A stretch of 64,000 bases of DNA from Anaerotignum lactatifermentans (GTDB taxonomy: Bacteria > Bacillota > Clostridia > Lachnospirales > Anaerotignaceae), in assembly GCF_016902535.1 (NCBI RefSeq), contig NZ_JACSNY010000001.1, forward strand, positions 1-64,000. Direction: 5' to 3'. The stretch's first letter is position 1; each line of letters opens with the position of its first letter. The position numbers and the translations under genes are program-made. Shown here in pieces: positions 9,801 through 17,756 of the stretch. The notes beneath the pieces were generated by a model that saw nothing but the letters and a program-made list of their open reading frames with translations, did not search any database and was not told the DNA's origin.

Positions 9801-11734
9801 GAAACACCTCGAAGTTCGCATTTGAGCTTGTATTTCTCCCGTATGGTGTACAGCAGATATTCCAGACTCACGTCGCCGTTGATCGGAACCGCTTCCACAA
9901 TCTGACGAATCTGTTCCACCATGGCCTCGGAACGGCAGAATACAGAAACCATATCCTTTAAGTTCAGCAATACAGCGGAACGGATCTCCAGAGAATCCGA
10001 AACAGCGTAATACGCCATAAAATCCAGATAAACCTTCAACTCTTCCTCCGAAAGAAGCTCCATGGGCAAAGACGCGATGGTATCCAGCAGAATGAAGGCG
10101 GTCTCATCATTCCAATGGGTCCTGCGGTAATATTGCGTAACAGGCTGGATATAATTTTTACGGTTTTCCCTGCGGCAGTTCTCCATCAGAGAGATCACCA
10201 CACGTTTCAGGCCGTAGCCCATCCATCTTCTATGGCGGTCGATCATCTTATGGTCGGGAATGATAATCATTTCCAGATATTTTTCCCACATTTCGTAACT
10301 ATTGGTATCATCCAGCACCAGGTTGACATCCACCGGCAGTTCCTTTCCATAGGTAATATCATAGTGAGCAATAATCTCCCCCAGAAGGTCCGCCGCCTGA
10401 CGACGGATATCCCCCTCCCGATGGAACATCAGCTCATACAAAAACGCCGCTGACATCTGCTTCTGCCGCTGGTTCATATATGTATAGTATTCCGCGAAAA
10501 TATTCAGATAGGCTCTGGAATCCTTCCAGTCTCTGGTGCTTCTGGCCGCTTCCAGAATATCGCCAAAGGACAGTTCCCGGCTCAGTTTATGCATCAGGCG
10601 GATATTGTGGTCAATGGCTGTATGCTTGAACACATCCACCGTCTCATCCACATTCAGCAGCGCGTGATTTTTGTGCGTCACCGGGGTCAGAGAACATCTG
10701 GTCAAATCCACGTTGACACCGAGGGAAATCATATAATTCTCAAAGTCCTCCAATCTGGAATATACATGACGGTATCTGTTTTCTTTTGCCGTATCCACGT
10801 TATCCAGCTTATTCAAAATCACACGGAAGGATTCCTCCAGGCTGTAAAAGCCCATAATCTCCTTGCCGTTTTCATAGCCTCTGCTCTTTACCCGAAAATC
10901 GGCGTAAATCAAAATCAGGGATTCCACAGGCAGATTGTCCAGTTCCAGATCCCAGGTAGAATGGTTGGCGGCAATATGGCCCATGGAAGACAGCTCGTGA
11001 TGTTTGAACCAGACATCCGTATAATAGTAATGAAGATACGGAATCCGTCTGACCTCATTCTCCCGGCATCCATATTTACCGATATCATGGCCTGCCGCCG
11101 CACCGGAAACCAGCAGAAGATCCACAGGAATTCCCGCCCGTACCAGCTGTCTGGCAATATGCATGGAAATATGATGGACTCCGGCTACATGGGCCAGCAT
11201 ATCAAAAGGCATAATCTCCCTGCCAATGCGCATCAGTTCATATAAATATTCCTTTTCGAACGCCTTTAAAAAGCTCTCATACTCCTGGAGATAGGGACTG
11301 CCTTCCCTCTCCTCCCGGCTGGCAAAATCAAAATTTCTGATTCTGGAATAAGGCAGCCGTTCTGCCTCCGCCTTCAGGAAATACCGCAGACATGCCAGAT
11401 AAAAATATACCGCTGCCCCATGGTCCTCCCGCAGCCCAAGATCATCCCGATGAGGATAGATCTTCTGGATCAGATACTGATAAATATAAGTCAGCCACCC
11501 TTCCTCCGGACTAGCGCCGGAAATCTCTTCCATAGCATGCCGGCACAGTTCCAGCACAGTTTCACAGCAGACCTCCTCCTGTGAAAGGATCTTATCAATA
11601 CCCGCTGTCCATGTTTCTCTGTCCATGACGGCCTGCACCGTCTTTTTTCTGATTTTTATATCTTTCAGGAAATCCCGCTCGGTCAAAAGAGCCTGCAAAT
11701 CCCGGTAAATGGTTTGGATCTGTTTTTTTCTCAT
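6884..11734 (-). CDS. Giant multidomain protein: HD hydrolase, helical repeats, NadD-like nucleotidyltransferase, GNAT-like and PRTase-like regions
   Basis: A single uninterrupted 1616-residue protein. Residues about 170-300 form an HD domain (VHHISMHIARQL near 184, HD at 216-217 in GHDIGKYG, then HH and HIAANHS). Residues about 380-900 are leucine-rich helical repeats of HEAT/ARM appearance. Residues 918-1100 form a NadD-like adenylyltransferase: FPGTFDPFTLGHK (921-933) and ISSTRI (1075-1080). Residues about 1110-1290 resemble a GNAT acetyltransferase. Residues about 1320-1500 resemble a phosphoribosyltransferase, with VILVDDYLHKG (1428-1438) in place of the PRPP loop. No signal peptide or membrane segment is seen. 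It leads a four-gene operon. Relatives are usually named only cytidyltransferase-related; the reaction is unknown. Domain calls are by motif; HD and NadD-like parts are firm, GNAT and PRTase less so. Confidence 0.85.
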   Translation of the reverse strand: MRKKQIQTIYRDLQALLTERDFLKDIKIRKKTVQAVMDRETWTAGIDKILSQEEVCCETVLELCRHAMEEISGASPEEGWLTYIYQYLIQKIYPHRDDLGLREDHGAAVYFYLACLRYFLKAEAERLPYSRIRNFDFASREEREGSPYLQEYESFLKAFEKEYLYELMRIGREIMPFDMLAHVAGVHHISMHIARQLVRAGIPVDLLLVSGAAAGHDIGKYGCRENEVRRIPYLHYYYTDVWFKHHELSSMGHIAANHSTWDLELDNLPVESLILIYADFRVKSRGYENGKEIMGFYSLEESFRVILNKLDNVDTAKENRYRHVYSRLEDFENYMISLGVNVDLTRCSLTPVTHKNHALLNVDETVDVFKHTAIDHNIRLMHKLSRELSFGDILEAARSTRDWKDSRAYLNIFAEYYTYMNQRQKQMSAAFLYELMFHREGDIRRQAADLLGEIIAHYDITYGKELPVDVNLVLDDTNSYEMWEKYLEMIIIPDHKMIDRHRRWMGYGLKRVVISLMENCRRENRKNYIQPVTQYYRRTHWNDETAFILLDTIASLPMELLSEEELKVYLDFMAYYAVSDSLEIRSAVLLNLKDMVSVFCRSEAMVEQIRQIVEAVPINGDVSLEYLLYTIREKYKLKCELRGVSSRHIFEDSRVVSDIFLDNLKAATPWKIKIVNISLLYDRILQGKEMPKLHVATHLSNLLKVSEQVSVRHYAGETLVKLAPMLSWDQRNEVAIELTKGLEIGEFEFSKYIPRYLGEFVMFLHPKELDEFLNDLQRLQSSTNERVASVALDTVGVMMQYYSAYRKRFPENIRVYEDRKKRILGMILKGFANYQENVKREAFWVVGHELFGQDLLTMREKKEMFAFMGKKMLMLIEKEEGSELTFFNHTAGWNFVYRFISDYLFAQKAFSFQEPQKIAFFPGTFDPFTLGHKEIAREIRDLGFTVYLALDEFSWSKKAQPHMVRRRILHMSVADEENIYLFPSDQPVNIANPQDLKKLRELFPGKEVNMVVGSDVVRNASSYKMEPEENSIMTFPHVIFRRTTGTGEGEQDDVSYDMIQNTVVELKLPMHFEDISSTRIRENIDHNRDISNLIDTVAQNYIYENGLYLREPQYKRLLQTRSVEIRNFENGREALQILHQSGGEPEKTEALSTALMEEGSLATIVFDQEGRGLIDGVMVYRYLPTTDLYREFDDIQIAGYIREETSGKIVLVTACYTHPHSKIADLQQILLTESLANCLSQDFTYAIFSPRTGTALPKYRDILERQGFVPLPVQTPKREIYVVDMKNPITFYNNVQTAIKEPFNTNPRVLQVLDEAHHRFQRALTKLYPGELVISFNAGIMYNRLIELITKANDVPKEVLPVRTLGKKMCVPFGKILKGIAIPNTVTKMLHTEKIFASDIHAFKIAEFPEYLPLQSQVKTIKSFRRPVILVDDYLHKGYRIRELDPLFKQEQVEIDRLVIGIVSGRGKDLMQIQGRKVDSAYFIPSLRVWFVETSMYPFIGGDGVEQQHPKKSGLNGINLILPYVMPGFMPGASKESVYDLSMVCLQNAKEILSVLEEEYQALFERSLTLGRLSEVIISPRMPDRGDCMVYDSHLAASVYVENDIEQLVRLQHLVK

Positions 11735-11986
11735 AGCATTCCGCCCTTCCCTTTCTGAGATGCTTTTATTCTAACATTTTCGTATTTTCCTTGCAAATAT
11801 TTCTGTCCACAGGCCGGCCAACGTTCTGTTTTATGCAGTCAATGTATAAATTTTTTTCATATATTTGTATGACAAAAAATTTAATCTATTCAATTTTTTA
11901 ATTGATTTTCCATCTTTTTATTATAAAAAACCATATTTATTTACATTTTTCCCATTTTCTATTATGAAAAATCATAATTGTTTCCG
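11735..11986. other. Divergent intergenic region, AT-rich
   Basis: Separates the minus-strand giant gene from the plus-strand citrate operon. It is very AT-rich and must hold the promoter of the giant operon, but I could not choose a single convincing -35/-10 pair on the minus strand. Confidence 0.5.
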
Positions 11987-12015
11987 TTGACAGATTCAAA
12001 ATTCATTGATATATT
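11987..12015 (+). promoter_or_regulatory. Sigma-A type promoter of the citrate synthase operon
   Basis: TTGACA (11987-11992) and TATATT (12010-12015) are 17 bases apart, nearly consensus. The untranslated leader to 12107 is about 85 bases. Confidence 0.8.
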
Positions 12016-12106
12016 TAATAAAAAAGAAATATATCATCTTCCACTCGGACGATATAAAAACAAATGTCCGCCCAATAAATTCAAACATAGAAAGGGTGAT
12101 CGCAAA

Positions 12107-13489
12107 ATGATTACATACAACAAACAGAAAAATCTGCTGGAACTGCTGAGTTACCAGTACAGTCTGCAGGATGTGGAGGAACCGAATCTGTATCGTGACA
12201 ACTTCAGCTACGACGAGGTCCCCAAAGTAACCTTCAACTATCGTCTGGTTCCCATGAACTGTCCCGACGAAATCTGGATCACAGATACTACCTTCCGTGA
12301 CGGCCAGCAGTCCAGAGCTCCTTACACCGTTGAGCAGATCACCAAGCTTTATGAAATGCTCCATCGTCTGGGCGGCCCCAAGGGCAAGATCCGCCAGTGC
12401 GAATTTTTCCTTTACAGCGAAACCGACCGCAAAGCTATCCGTGCCTGCCAGGAAATGGGCTTTGAATTTCCGGAGATCACCGGCTGGATTCGCGCTACCA
12501 AAGAGGACTTCCAGCTGGTAAAGGATATGGGACTGAAGGAATGTGGCATTCTGGTCAGCTGCTCTGACTATCATATCTTCCATAAACTCCATAAAACAAG
12601 AAAACAGGCCATGGACGGCTATCTGGAAATCGTTAAAGCGGCACTGGATATGGGTATCCGTCCCCGCTGCCACTTTGAGGACGTTACCAGAGCGGACTTT
12701 TATGGCTTCGTCGTTCCTTTCGCTCAGGAACTGCGCCATTTGATGGAACAGTATCAGATTCCCGTCAAAATCCGCTTCTGCGACACCATGGGCTACGGCG
12801 TGCCTTATCCCGGCGCTACCCTGCCCCGCAGCGTACCCGGTATCATTTACGGTATCAACCACTTTGGCCAGTTCCCCAGTGAACTGATCGAATGGCATGG
12901 ACATAACGACTTCTATAAGGCCGTTGTAAACGCCACCACCGCATGGCTTTACGGCGCTTCCTCCGTCAACTGCTCCCTGCTGGGCATCGGCGAGCGCACC
13001 GGCAACACCCCTTTGGAGGCCATGGTCATGGAATACGCCCAGATGCGCGGCACTCTGGACGGCATGGACCCTACGGTCATCACAGAGATCGCGGAATATT
13101 ACGAAAAAGAGCTGGATTATAAGATCCCGGCCCATACGCCTTTTGTAGGCGCTGATTTCAACGTAACCCGTGCCGGTATCCACGCGGACGGCATCGCCAA
13201 GGACGAAGAGATCTACAATATCTTCAATACCGCAAAGATCCTTAACCGTCCTCTCGGCGTAGAGGTCAACAAAAACTCTGGTCTGGCGGGCATCGCTTAC
13301 TGGCTGAACCACGAATTAAAGCTGGAAGGCGACGAAAAGATCAGCAAGAACGCGCCGGAAGCGGCGATTTTAAAGGAATGGGTAGACAAGCAGTATGATA
13401 ACGGCCGTGTTTCTTACATCAGTAAGGAAGAGCTGATCGAGGCCATGAAGGAACTGACACCCCATCTGGCGGCAAAACTGCCTGAATAA
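12107..13489 (+). CDS. Re-citrate synthase candidate (HMGL-like, isopropylmalate/homocitrate synthase family)
   Basis: A 460-residue Claisen-condensing enzyme of the HMG-CoA lyase-like family: DTTFRDGQQ (60-68) supplies the metal-binding Asp and catalytic Arg, and HGHND (264-268) the metal-binding histidines. The start is at 12107 behind AAAGGGTGAT; the frame is open further upstream but includes the promoter. Family membership alone fits isopropylmalate, citramalate, homocitrate or Re-citrate synthase. The next two genes are aconitase and isocitrate dehydrogenase, and no Si-citrate synthase is present, so Re-citrate synthase, as characterised in Clostridium kluyveri, fits best: acetyl-CoA plus oxaloacetate to citrate for glutamate synthesis. 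The product specificity is inferred from context. Confidence 0.8.
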   Translation: MITYNKQKNLLELLSYQYSLQDVEEPNLYRDNFSYDEVPKVTFNYRLVPMNCPDEIWITDTTFRDGQQSRAPYTVEQITKLYEMLHRLGGPKGKIRQCEFFLYSETDRKAIRACQEMGFEFPEITGWIRATKEDFQLVKDMGLKECGILVSCSDYHIFHKLHKTRKQAMDGYLEIVKAALDMGIRPRCHFEDVTRADFYGFVVPFAQELRHLMEQYQIPVKIRFCDTMGYGVPYPGATLPRSVPGIIYGINHFGQFPSELIEWHGHNDFYKAVVNATTAWLYGASSVNCSLLGIGERTGNTPLEAMVMEYAQMRGTLDGMDPTVITEIAEYYEKELDYKIPAHTPFVGADFNVTRAGIHADGIAKDEEIYNIFNTAKILNRPLGVEVNKNSGLAGIAYWLNHELKLEGDEKISKNAPEAAILKEWVDKQYDNGRVSYISKEELIEAMKELTPHLAAKLPE

Positions 13490-13522
13490 GAGAAGATAAA
13501 GAAATATTAGGAGGCTTTCACT

Positions 13523-15451
13523 ATGAATATTACGGAAAAACTCATCAAATCCCATCTGGTCAGCGGCGAAATGATCCCCGGCAAGGAAATCGCCATCAAA
13601 ATCGACCAGACACTGACACAGGACTCTACCGGCACCATGGCATACCTTCAGTTTGAAGCCATCGGTATCCCTCGTGTCAAAACAGAGAAATCCGTGGCTT
13701 ATATCGACCACAACACACTGCAGACCGGCTTCGAAAACGCTGACGATCACAAATATATCCAGACCGTAGCCAAAAAGCATGGTATTTATTTCTCCAAGCC
13801 CGGCAACGGTATCTGCCATCAGGTACATCTGGAACGTTTCGGCAAACCCGGCAAGACCCTTCTGGGCTCTGACAGCCATACCCCGACTGGCGGCGGCATC
13901 GGCATGCTGGCCATCGGCGCAGGCGGTCTGGATGTAGCTGTTGCCATGGGCGGCGGCGCTTACTATCTGGCAATGCCCCGTGTCTGCCGCGTAGTGCTGA
14001 CTGGTAAACTGAGCCCCTGGGTAACAGCCAAAGACGTTATTCTGGAAGTCCTTCGCAGACTCTCCGTAAAGGGCGGCGTAGGCAAGGTCATGGAATATGC
14101 CGGTGAGGGCGTAAAAACACTCAGCGTTCCCCAGAGAGCTACCATCACAAACATGGGCGCGGAGCTGGGCGCAACCACCTCCGTATTCCCCAGTGACGAA
14201 GTCACAAGAGCCTTCCTGAAAGCCCAGGGACGTGAAGAGGACTGGATTGAACTGAAAGCAGACGACGACGCTATTTATGACGAAGAAGTCGTTATCGCTC
14301 TGGATGAAATCGAACCTCTGGTGGCTTGTCCTCATAGCCCCGACAATATCAAAAAAGTCAGCGAAATCAAAGATCTGGCCGTAGATCAGGTTGCCATCGG
14401 CAGCTGCACCAACTCTTCCTATACAGACATGATGACCGTTGCGGCTCTCTTGAAAGGCAAAACCGTAGATCCTAATGTCAGCCTTGTTATCGCTCCCGGC
14501 TCCAAACAGGTTATGAATATGCTGGCAGCCAACGGCGCACTGGCAGACATCATTTCCGCCGGCGCGCGTATTCTGGAATGTGGCTGCGGTCCCTGCATCG
14601 GTATGGGACAGGCCCCCGCGACCAACGCTGTTTCCCTGCGTACCGTCAACCGGAACTTTGAAGGCAGAAGCGGCACAAAATCCGCACAGGTATATATCGT
14701 CAGCCCGGAAACCGCCGTTGCCAGCGCTTTGAGCGGCAAACTGACAGACCCTCATACCCTGGGAGAAGCACCTCTGGTTTCCATGCCGGAGCATTTCCTG
14801 GTAAACGATAATCTGATTATCCCTCCCGCACCGGAAGGCGAATGTGTAAAGGTTGTCAGAGGGCCCAACATTCAGCCCTTCCCCAAAAACACAAAGGTCC
14901 CCAAGGAGATCAAAGGCGGCGCCCTCATTAAAGTGGAAGACAACATCACTACTGACCATATCATGCCTTCCAACGCGAAGCTCCTGCCCTTCCGCTCCAA
15001 CGTGCCTTATCTGGCGGATTACTGCCTGACGCCCTGTGATCCGGAATTCCCCGCCAGAGCCAAAAAAGCAGGCGGCGGCTTCATCATCGCCGGCCAGAAC
15101 TATGGTCAGGGCAGCAGCCGGGAACACGCGGCACTGGCGCCTTTGCAGCTGGGTGTAAAAGCGGTTCTGGCAAAATCCTTCGCGAGAATCCATATGGCAA
15201 ACCTTATCAACAACGGCATCCTGCCGCTGGTATTTGTCAACGAATGGGATTATGACAATATTAAAGTAGGCGATGAATTCGTTATCAAATACGCGGCAGA
15301 CCAGATCAAAGGCGCGGCACAGGGCCAGATCGTCAATGTAACCTGCGTAAAGACCGGCGAGGAAATCCCTACCCGTCTGAATATTTCCGAACGCCAGAGA
15401 GACATTCTGCTGGCAGGCGGTCTGCTGAACTATACGAAAGAATCCAACTGA
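13523..15451 (+). CDS. Aconitate hydratase
   Basis: Isomerises citrate to isocitrate with a [4Fe-4S] cluster. The 642-residue protein has domains 1-3 ([20 protein letters not shown] near 115) and the swivelling C-terminal domain ([15 protein letters not shown]), with cluster cysteines C295 (GSCTNSS), C355 and C358 (CGCGPC). It is shorter than the 890-residue AcnA and matches the compact bacterial/archaeal aconitase type, which overlaps homoaconitase and isopropylmalate isomerase in sequence; the fused small domain and the neighbours favour aconitase. AGGAGG lies eight bases before the start, and the gene lies 33 bases after the synthase in the same operon. Confidence 0.92.
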   Translation: MNITEKLIKSHLVSGEMIPGKEIAIKIDQTLTQDSTGTMAYLQFEAIGIPRVKTEKSVAYIDHNTLQTGFENADDHKYIQTVAKKHGIYFSKPGNGICHQVHLERFGKPGKTLLGSDSHTPTGGGIGMLAIGAGGLDVAVAMGGGAYYLAMPRVCRVVLTGKLSPWVTAKDVILEVLRRLSVKGGVGKVMEYAGEGVKTLSVPQRATITNMGAELGATTSVFPSDEVTRAFLKAQGREEDWIELKADDDAIYDEEVVIALDEIEPLVACPHSPDNIKKVSEIKDLAVDQVAIGSCTNSSYTDMMTVAALLKGKTVDPNVSLVIAPGSKQVMNMLAANGALADIISAGARILECGCGPCIGMGQAPATNAVSLRTVNRNFEGRSGTKSAQVYIVSPETAVASALSGKLTDPHTLGEAPLVSMPEHFLVNDNLIIPPAPEGECVKVVRGPNIQPFPKNTKVPKEIKGGALIKVEDNITTDHIMPSNAKLLPFRSNVPYLADYCLTPCDPEFPARAKKAGGGFIIAGQNYGQGSSREHAALAPLQLGVKAVLAKSFARIHMANLINNGILPLVFVNEWDYDNIKVGDEFVIKYAADQIKGAAQGQIVNVTCVKTGEEIPTRLNISERQRDILLAGGLLNYTKESN

Positions 15452-15474
15452 TGAAATTTAAGGAGGAACCATCC

Positions 15475-16476
15475 ATGTCTTATAAAGTAACTTTGATCCC
15501 CGGTGACGGCAGCGGCCCTGAAGTTATCGCCGCCGCAAAAAGAGTGGTAGAAGCAACAGGTGTTGCCATCGAATGGGAACAGGCGGAAGCCGGCGCTGCC
15601 ATGATTGAAAAATACGGCACTCCCCTGCCCGACGAGACCATCGAGTCTATCCGCAGAAACGGCGTTGCCCTAAAGGGCCCCGTTACCACACCTGTGGGCA
15701 CAGGATTCCGCAGTGTAAATGTGGCGATGCGTAAGATTTTTGACCTGTATGCCAATGTACGCCCCGCCAAAACATACCCCGGCGTTATCACCAGATTCGA
15801 AAACATTGACCTGGTGGTAGTTCGTGAAAACACAGAGGACCTTTACGCCGGCATCGAGCATATGGTAGGCGAGGACGCAGCGGAAAGCATCAAGCTCATC
15901 ACCCGCAAAGGCTGTGAGCGCATCATCCGTTATGCTTTCGATTTCGCTGTCAGAGAAGGCAGAAAGAAAGTTACTGCCGTACATAAAGCAAATATCATGA
16001 AATGCACCGACGGTATGTTCCTGGACATTGCCAGACAGATCGCCAAGGAATATCCTCAGATCGAATTTAACGACAGCATCGTAGACGCTATGTGTATGCG
16101 TCTGGTAATGCATCCCGAAGACTATGACGTACTGGTATGCCCCAACCTTTACGGCGACATCGTTTCCGACCTGTGCGCCGGTCTGGTGGGCGGTCTGGGC
16201 CTGACTCCCAGCGCCAATATCGGCGTCAGCGGCGCCATCTTTGAGCCCATCCACGGCTCCGCTCCGGATATCGCCGGACAGCATAAAATCAATCCCACAG
16301 CGGCCATCCTCTCCGCATCCATGATGCTGGCTCATCTGGGCGAAACAAAGGCCGCCGCAAGCATTGAGCAGGCCGTAACAAAGGTCATTTCCGAAGGCAA
16401 GACACTGACGCAGGATATGGGCGGCACGGCCTCCACAGAGGAATTTGCTGACGCAGTCATTGCCGCGCTGGCATAA
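15475..16476 (+). CDS. Isocitrate dehydrogenase, NAD-type
   Basis: Beta-decarboxylating dehydrogenase of 333 residues that would oxidise isocitrate to 2-oxoglutarate. The substrate loop reads S80-x-N82-x-x-x-R86 (SVNVAMR), the isocitrate-binding pattern of isocitrate dehydrogenases rather than the isopropylmalate one. HGSAPDIAG keeps the Asp that binds the NAD ribose, and the Lys/Tyr pair of NADP enzymes is not seen, so NAD is the likely acceptor. The start at 15475 follows AAGGAGGAA; an in-frame ATG at 15452-15453 region upstream belongs to the junction with the aconitase stop and is poorer. It is the last gene of the operon, ending before a palindromic repeat. Confidence 0.88.
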   Translation: MSYKVTLIPGDGSGPEVIAAAKRVVEATGVAIEWEQAEAGAAMIEKYGTPLPDETIESIRRNGVALKGPVTTPVGTGFRSVNVAMRKIFDLYANVRPAKTYPGVITRFENIDLVVVRENTEDLYAGIEHMVGEDAAESIKLITRKGCERIIRYAFDFAVREGRKKVTAVHKANIMKCTDGMFLDIARQIAKEYPQIEFNDSIVDAMCMRLVMHPEDYDVLVCPNLYGDIVSDLCAGLVGGLGLTPSANIGVSGAIFEPIHGSAPDIAGQHKINPTAAILSASMMLAHLGETKAAASIEQAVTKVISEGKTLTQDMGGTASTEEFADAVIAALA

Positions 16477-16546
16477 CAGCAGGATGCAATAAAACAGCAG
16501 AATCGCAAAACAGCCTTCCTTTAAGAAAACAATTGCGATAAAATTG

Positions 16547-16585
16547 AATTGCCGGAATCCTATTTATTACAAGGATTCCGGCAAT
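16547..16585. repeat. Palindromic intergenic repeat / bidirectional terminator (copy A)
   Basis: AATTGCCGGAATCCT (16547-16561) pairs with AGGATTCCGGCAAT (16572-16585), followed by ATTTGTTTTCTTATGAAGAT. The stem and the flank recur at 40795-40850 and the flank recurs inverted at 30261-30280. It lies between convergent genes and probably ends the citrate operon. Confidence 0.75.
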
Positions 16586-16650
16586 ATTTGTTTTCTTATG
16601 AAGATGCCCCCTATCAACTGGTTTCTATGAGAACATAATTTCAAAAAAAT

Positions 16651-16690
16651 AAAACTGCTGGAGTCCTTGCATAGGGTTCCAGCAGTTTTT
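16651..16690 (-). terminator. Terminator of the polyferredoxin membrane protein gene
   Basis: AAAACTGCTGGA (16651-16662) pairs with TCCAGCAGTTTT (16678-16689). Runs of A and T flank the stem on both sides, so it can act in both directions. Confidence 0.8.
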
Positions 16691-16702
16691 GTTTTCCGTG
16701 CT

Positions 16703-17581
16703 CTATGATTCTGGTTCCGTTTTTCTTTCCTGTCCCGGACCAAACCGGAAACCGGAAGAAATCGCGGAAGTATGACAGACATCTTTGCATCTGCCGCATC
16801 GAATACACTCCGCGCCGTTGATATTTTTTCTTACATCCACCTGCATGGGGCAGATCTTTTCGCACAGACCGCAGCCGTCACATTTTGCCCTGTCCACTTC
16901 CATCTGGAAAAATCCCACTCTTTGAAAAAGGCCATAAAAAGCCCCCAAGGGACAGAGATATTTACAGAACGGCCGATAGATCACCATAGACCCCAAAACA
17001 ACCAGTCCCAGCAAACACATTTTCCAGTAGAACAGACCTCCTATCATCTGACGAAGGGATTCTGACTGAGCAACCAACGGAATTCCCCCTTCCAGCGTTC
17101 CCACTGGGCAGATCCATTCACAAAAATACGGCGGCGCGATGCCAAAGGCATTGGTCAGCGTTAAAGGCAGTATCACTACCATCACCGCAAAAATCACATA
17201 TTTCAGCCAGCGCAAAGGCCGATCTATCTTCTGGGGCAGCTCCCACTTTGGAACCGGGATCTTATGCAGCAGGTCCTGTATCAGCCCAAAGGGACAAAGG
17301 AAACCGCAGACCAGCCGTCCCAGCACTACGCTGAAGAACAGCAGTATCCCGAAAATATAGTAGCTGAATTTGTACCGCCGGTCTCCCAGCACTGCCTGCA
17401 AAGCGCCTATGGGGCAGGCCCCCAGCGCCCCCGGGCAGGAATAACAGTTCAGTCCGGGGACACAGAGGAATTTCTGATCTCCCTGATAGATCTTCCCCTG
17501 CAAAAAGCCCGCGGCATATCCGTTGCAGACCACGGCAGCCAAAATCTGGATCAGGGTACGTTTTTTCTCACTTTTTCTCAT
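16703..17581 (-). CDS. 4Fe-4S polyferredoxin membrane protein (NapH/NosR-like)
   Basis: An integral membrane iron-sulfur protein of 292 residues that probably carries electrons across or to the membrane. Several hydrophobic segments alternate with cysteine motifs: YSCPGALGACPIG near residue 50, CGFLCPFG, CEWICPVG and CKYLCPLG (the CxxxCP motif of NapH/NosR/CcoG relatives), then two ferredoxin clusters CDGCGLCEKICP and CIRCGRCKDVCH. The ATG at 17581 follows GGGGTGG and begins one base after the stop of the CXXC peptide gene; a TTG five codons upstream is less likely. It is third in a cassette with a thioredoxin-like lipoprotein and a CXXC peptide, so it may feed reductant to an extracytoplasmic dithiol system. 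Confidence 0.85.
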   Translation of the reverse strand: MRKSEKKRTLIQILAAVVCNGYAAGFLQGKIYQGDQKFLCVPGLNCYSCPGALGACPIGALQAVLGDRRYKFSYYIFGILLFFSVVLGRLVCGFLCPFGLIQDLLHKIPVPKWELPQKIDRPLRWLKYVIFAVMVVILPLTLTNAFGIAPPYFCEWICPVGTLEGGIPLVAQSESLRQMIGGLFYWKMCLLGLVVLGSMVIYRPFCKYLCPLGAFYGLFQRVGFFQMEVDRAKCDGCGLCEKICPMQVDVRKNINGAECIRCGRCKDVCHTSAISSGFRFGPGQERKTEPES

Positions 17582-17582
17582 A

Positions 17583-17732
17583 TCATCCCACCCCAATACA
17601 TTCCAGACAAATATTGACCGCTTTTTTCAGCACCGTAAGGTGCTCCTCCCGCGCCATGCCAATGATAATACATATAATTGAAATCAGAAAAAGGGGATAT
17701 TTCACATATCCCCCGATTTTTCTTTGATCCAT
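17583..17732 (-). CDS. CD1871A family CXXC-motif membrane peptide
   Basis: A 49-residue peptide with one hydrophobic segment (about residues 11-26) and the C-terminal signature NICLECIGVG. This matches the small CD1871A family of clostridia, known for ending in a CLECIGIG-like CxxC. It lies between the TlpA-like lipoprotein gene (24 bases upstream) and the polyferredoxin gene, whose ATG follows its TGA after one base, so the three are one unit. The two cysteines fit a thiol relay at the membrane; no biochemical function is established to my knowledge. The ribosome binding site is weak (GGGATG). Confidence 0.85.
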   Translation of the reverse strand: MDQRKIGGYVKYPLFLISIICIIIGMAREEHLTVLKKAVNICLECIGVG

Positions 17733-17756
17733 ACTGTCACATCCCAGCAGTTATTT

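Noticed and set aside
13370-15193. Minus-strand frame of 607 codons opposite aconitase
   Set aside because: Antisense artefact; the aconitase reading on the other strand has all catalytic residues.
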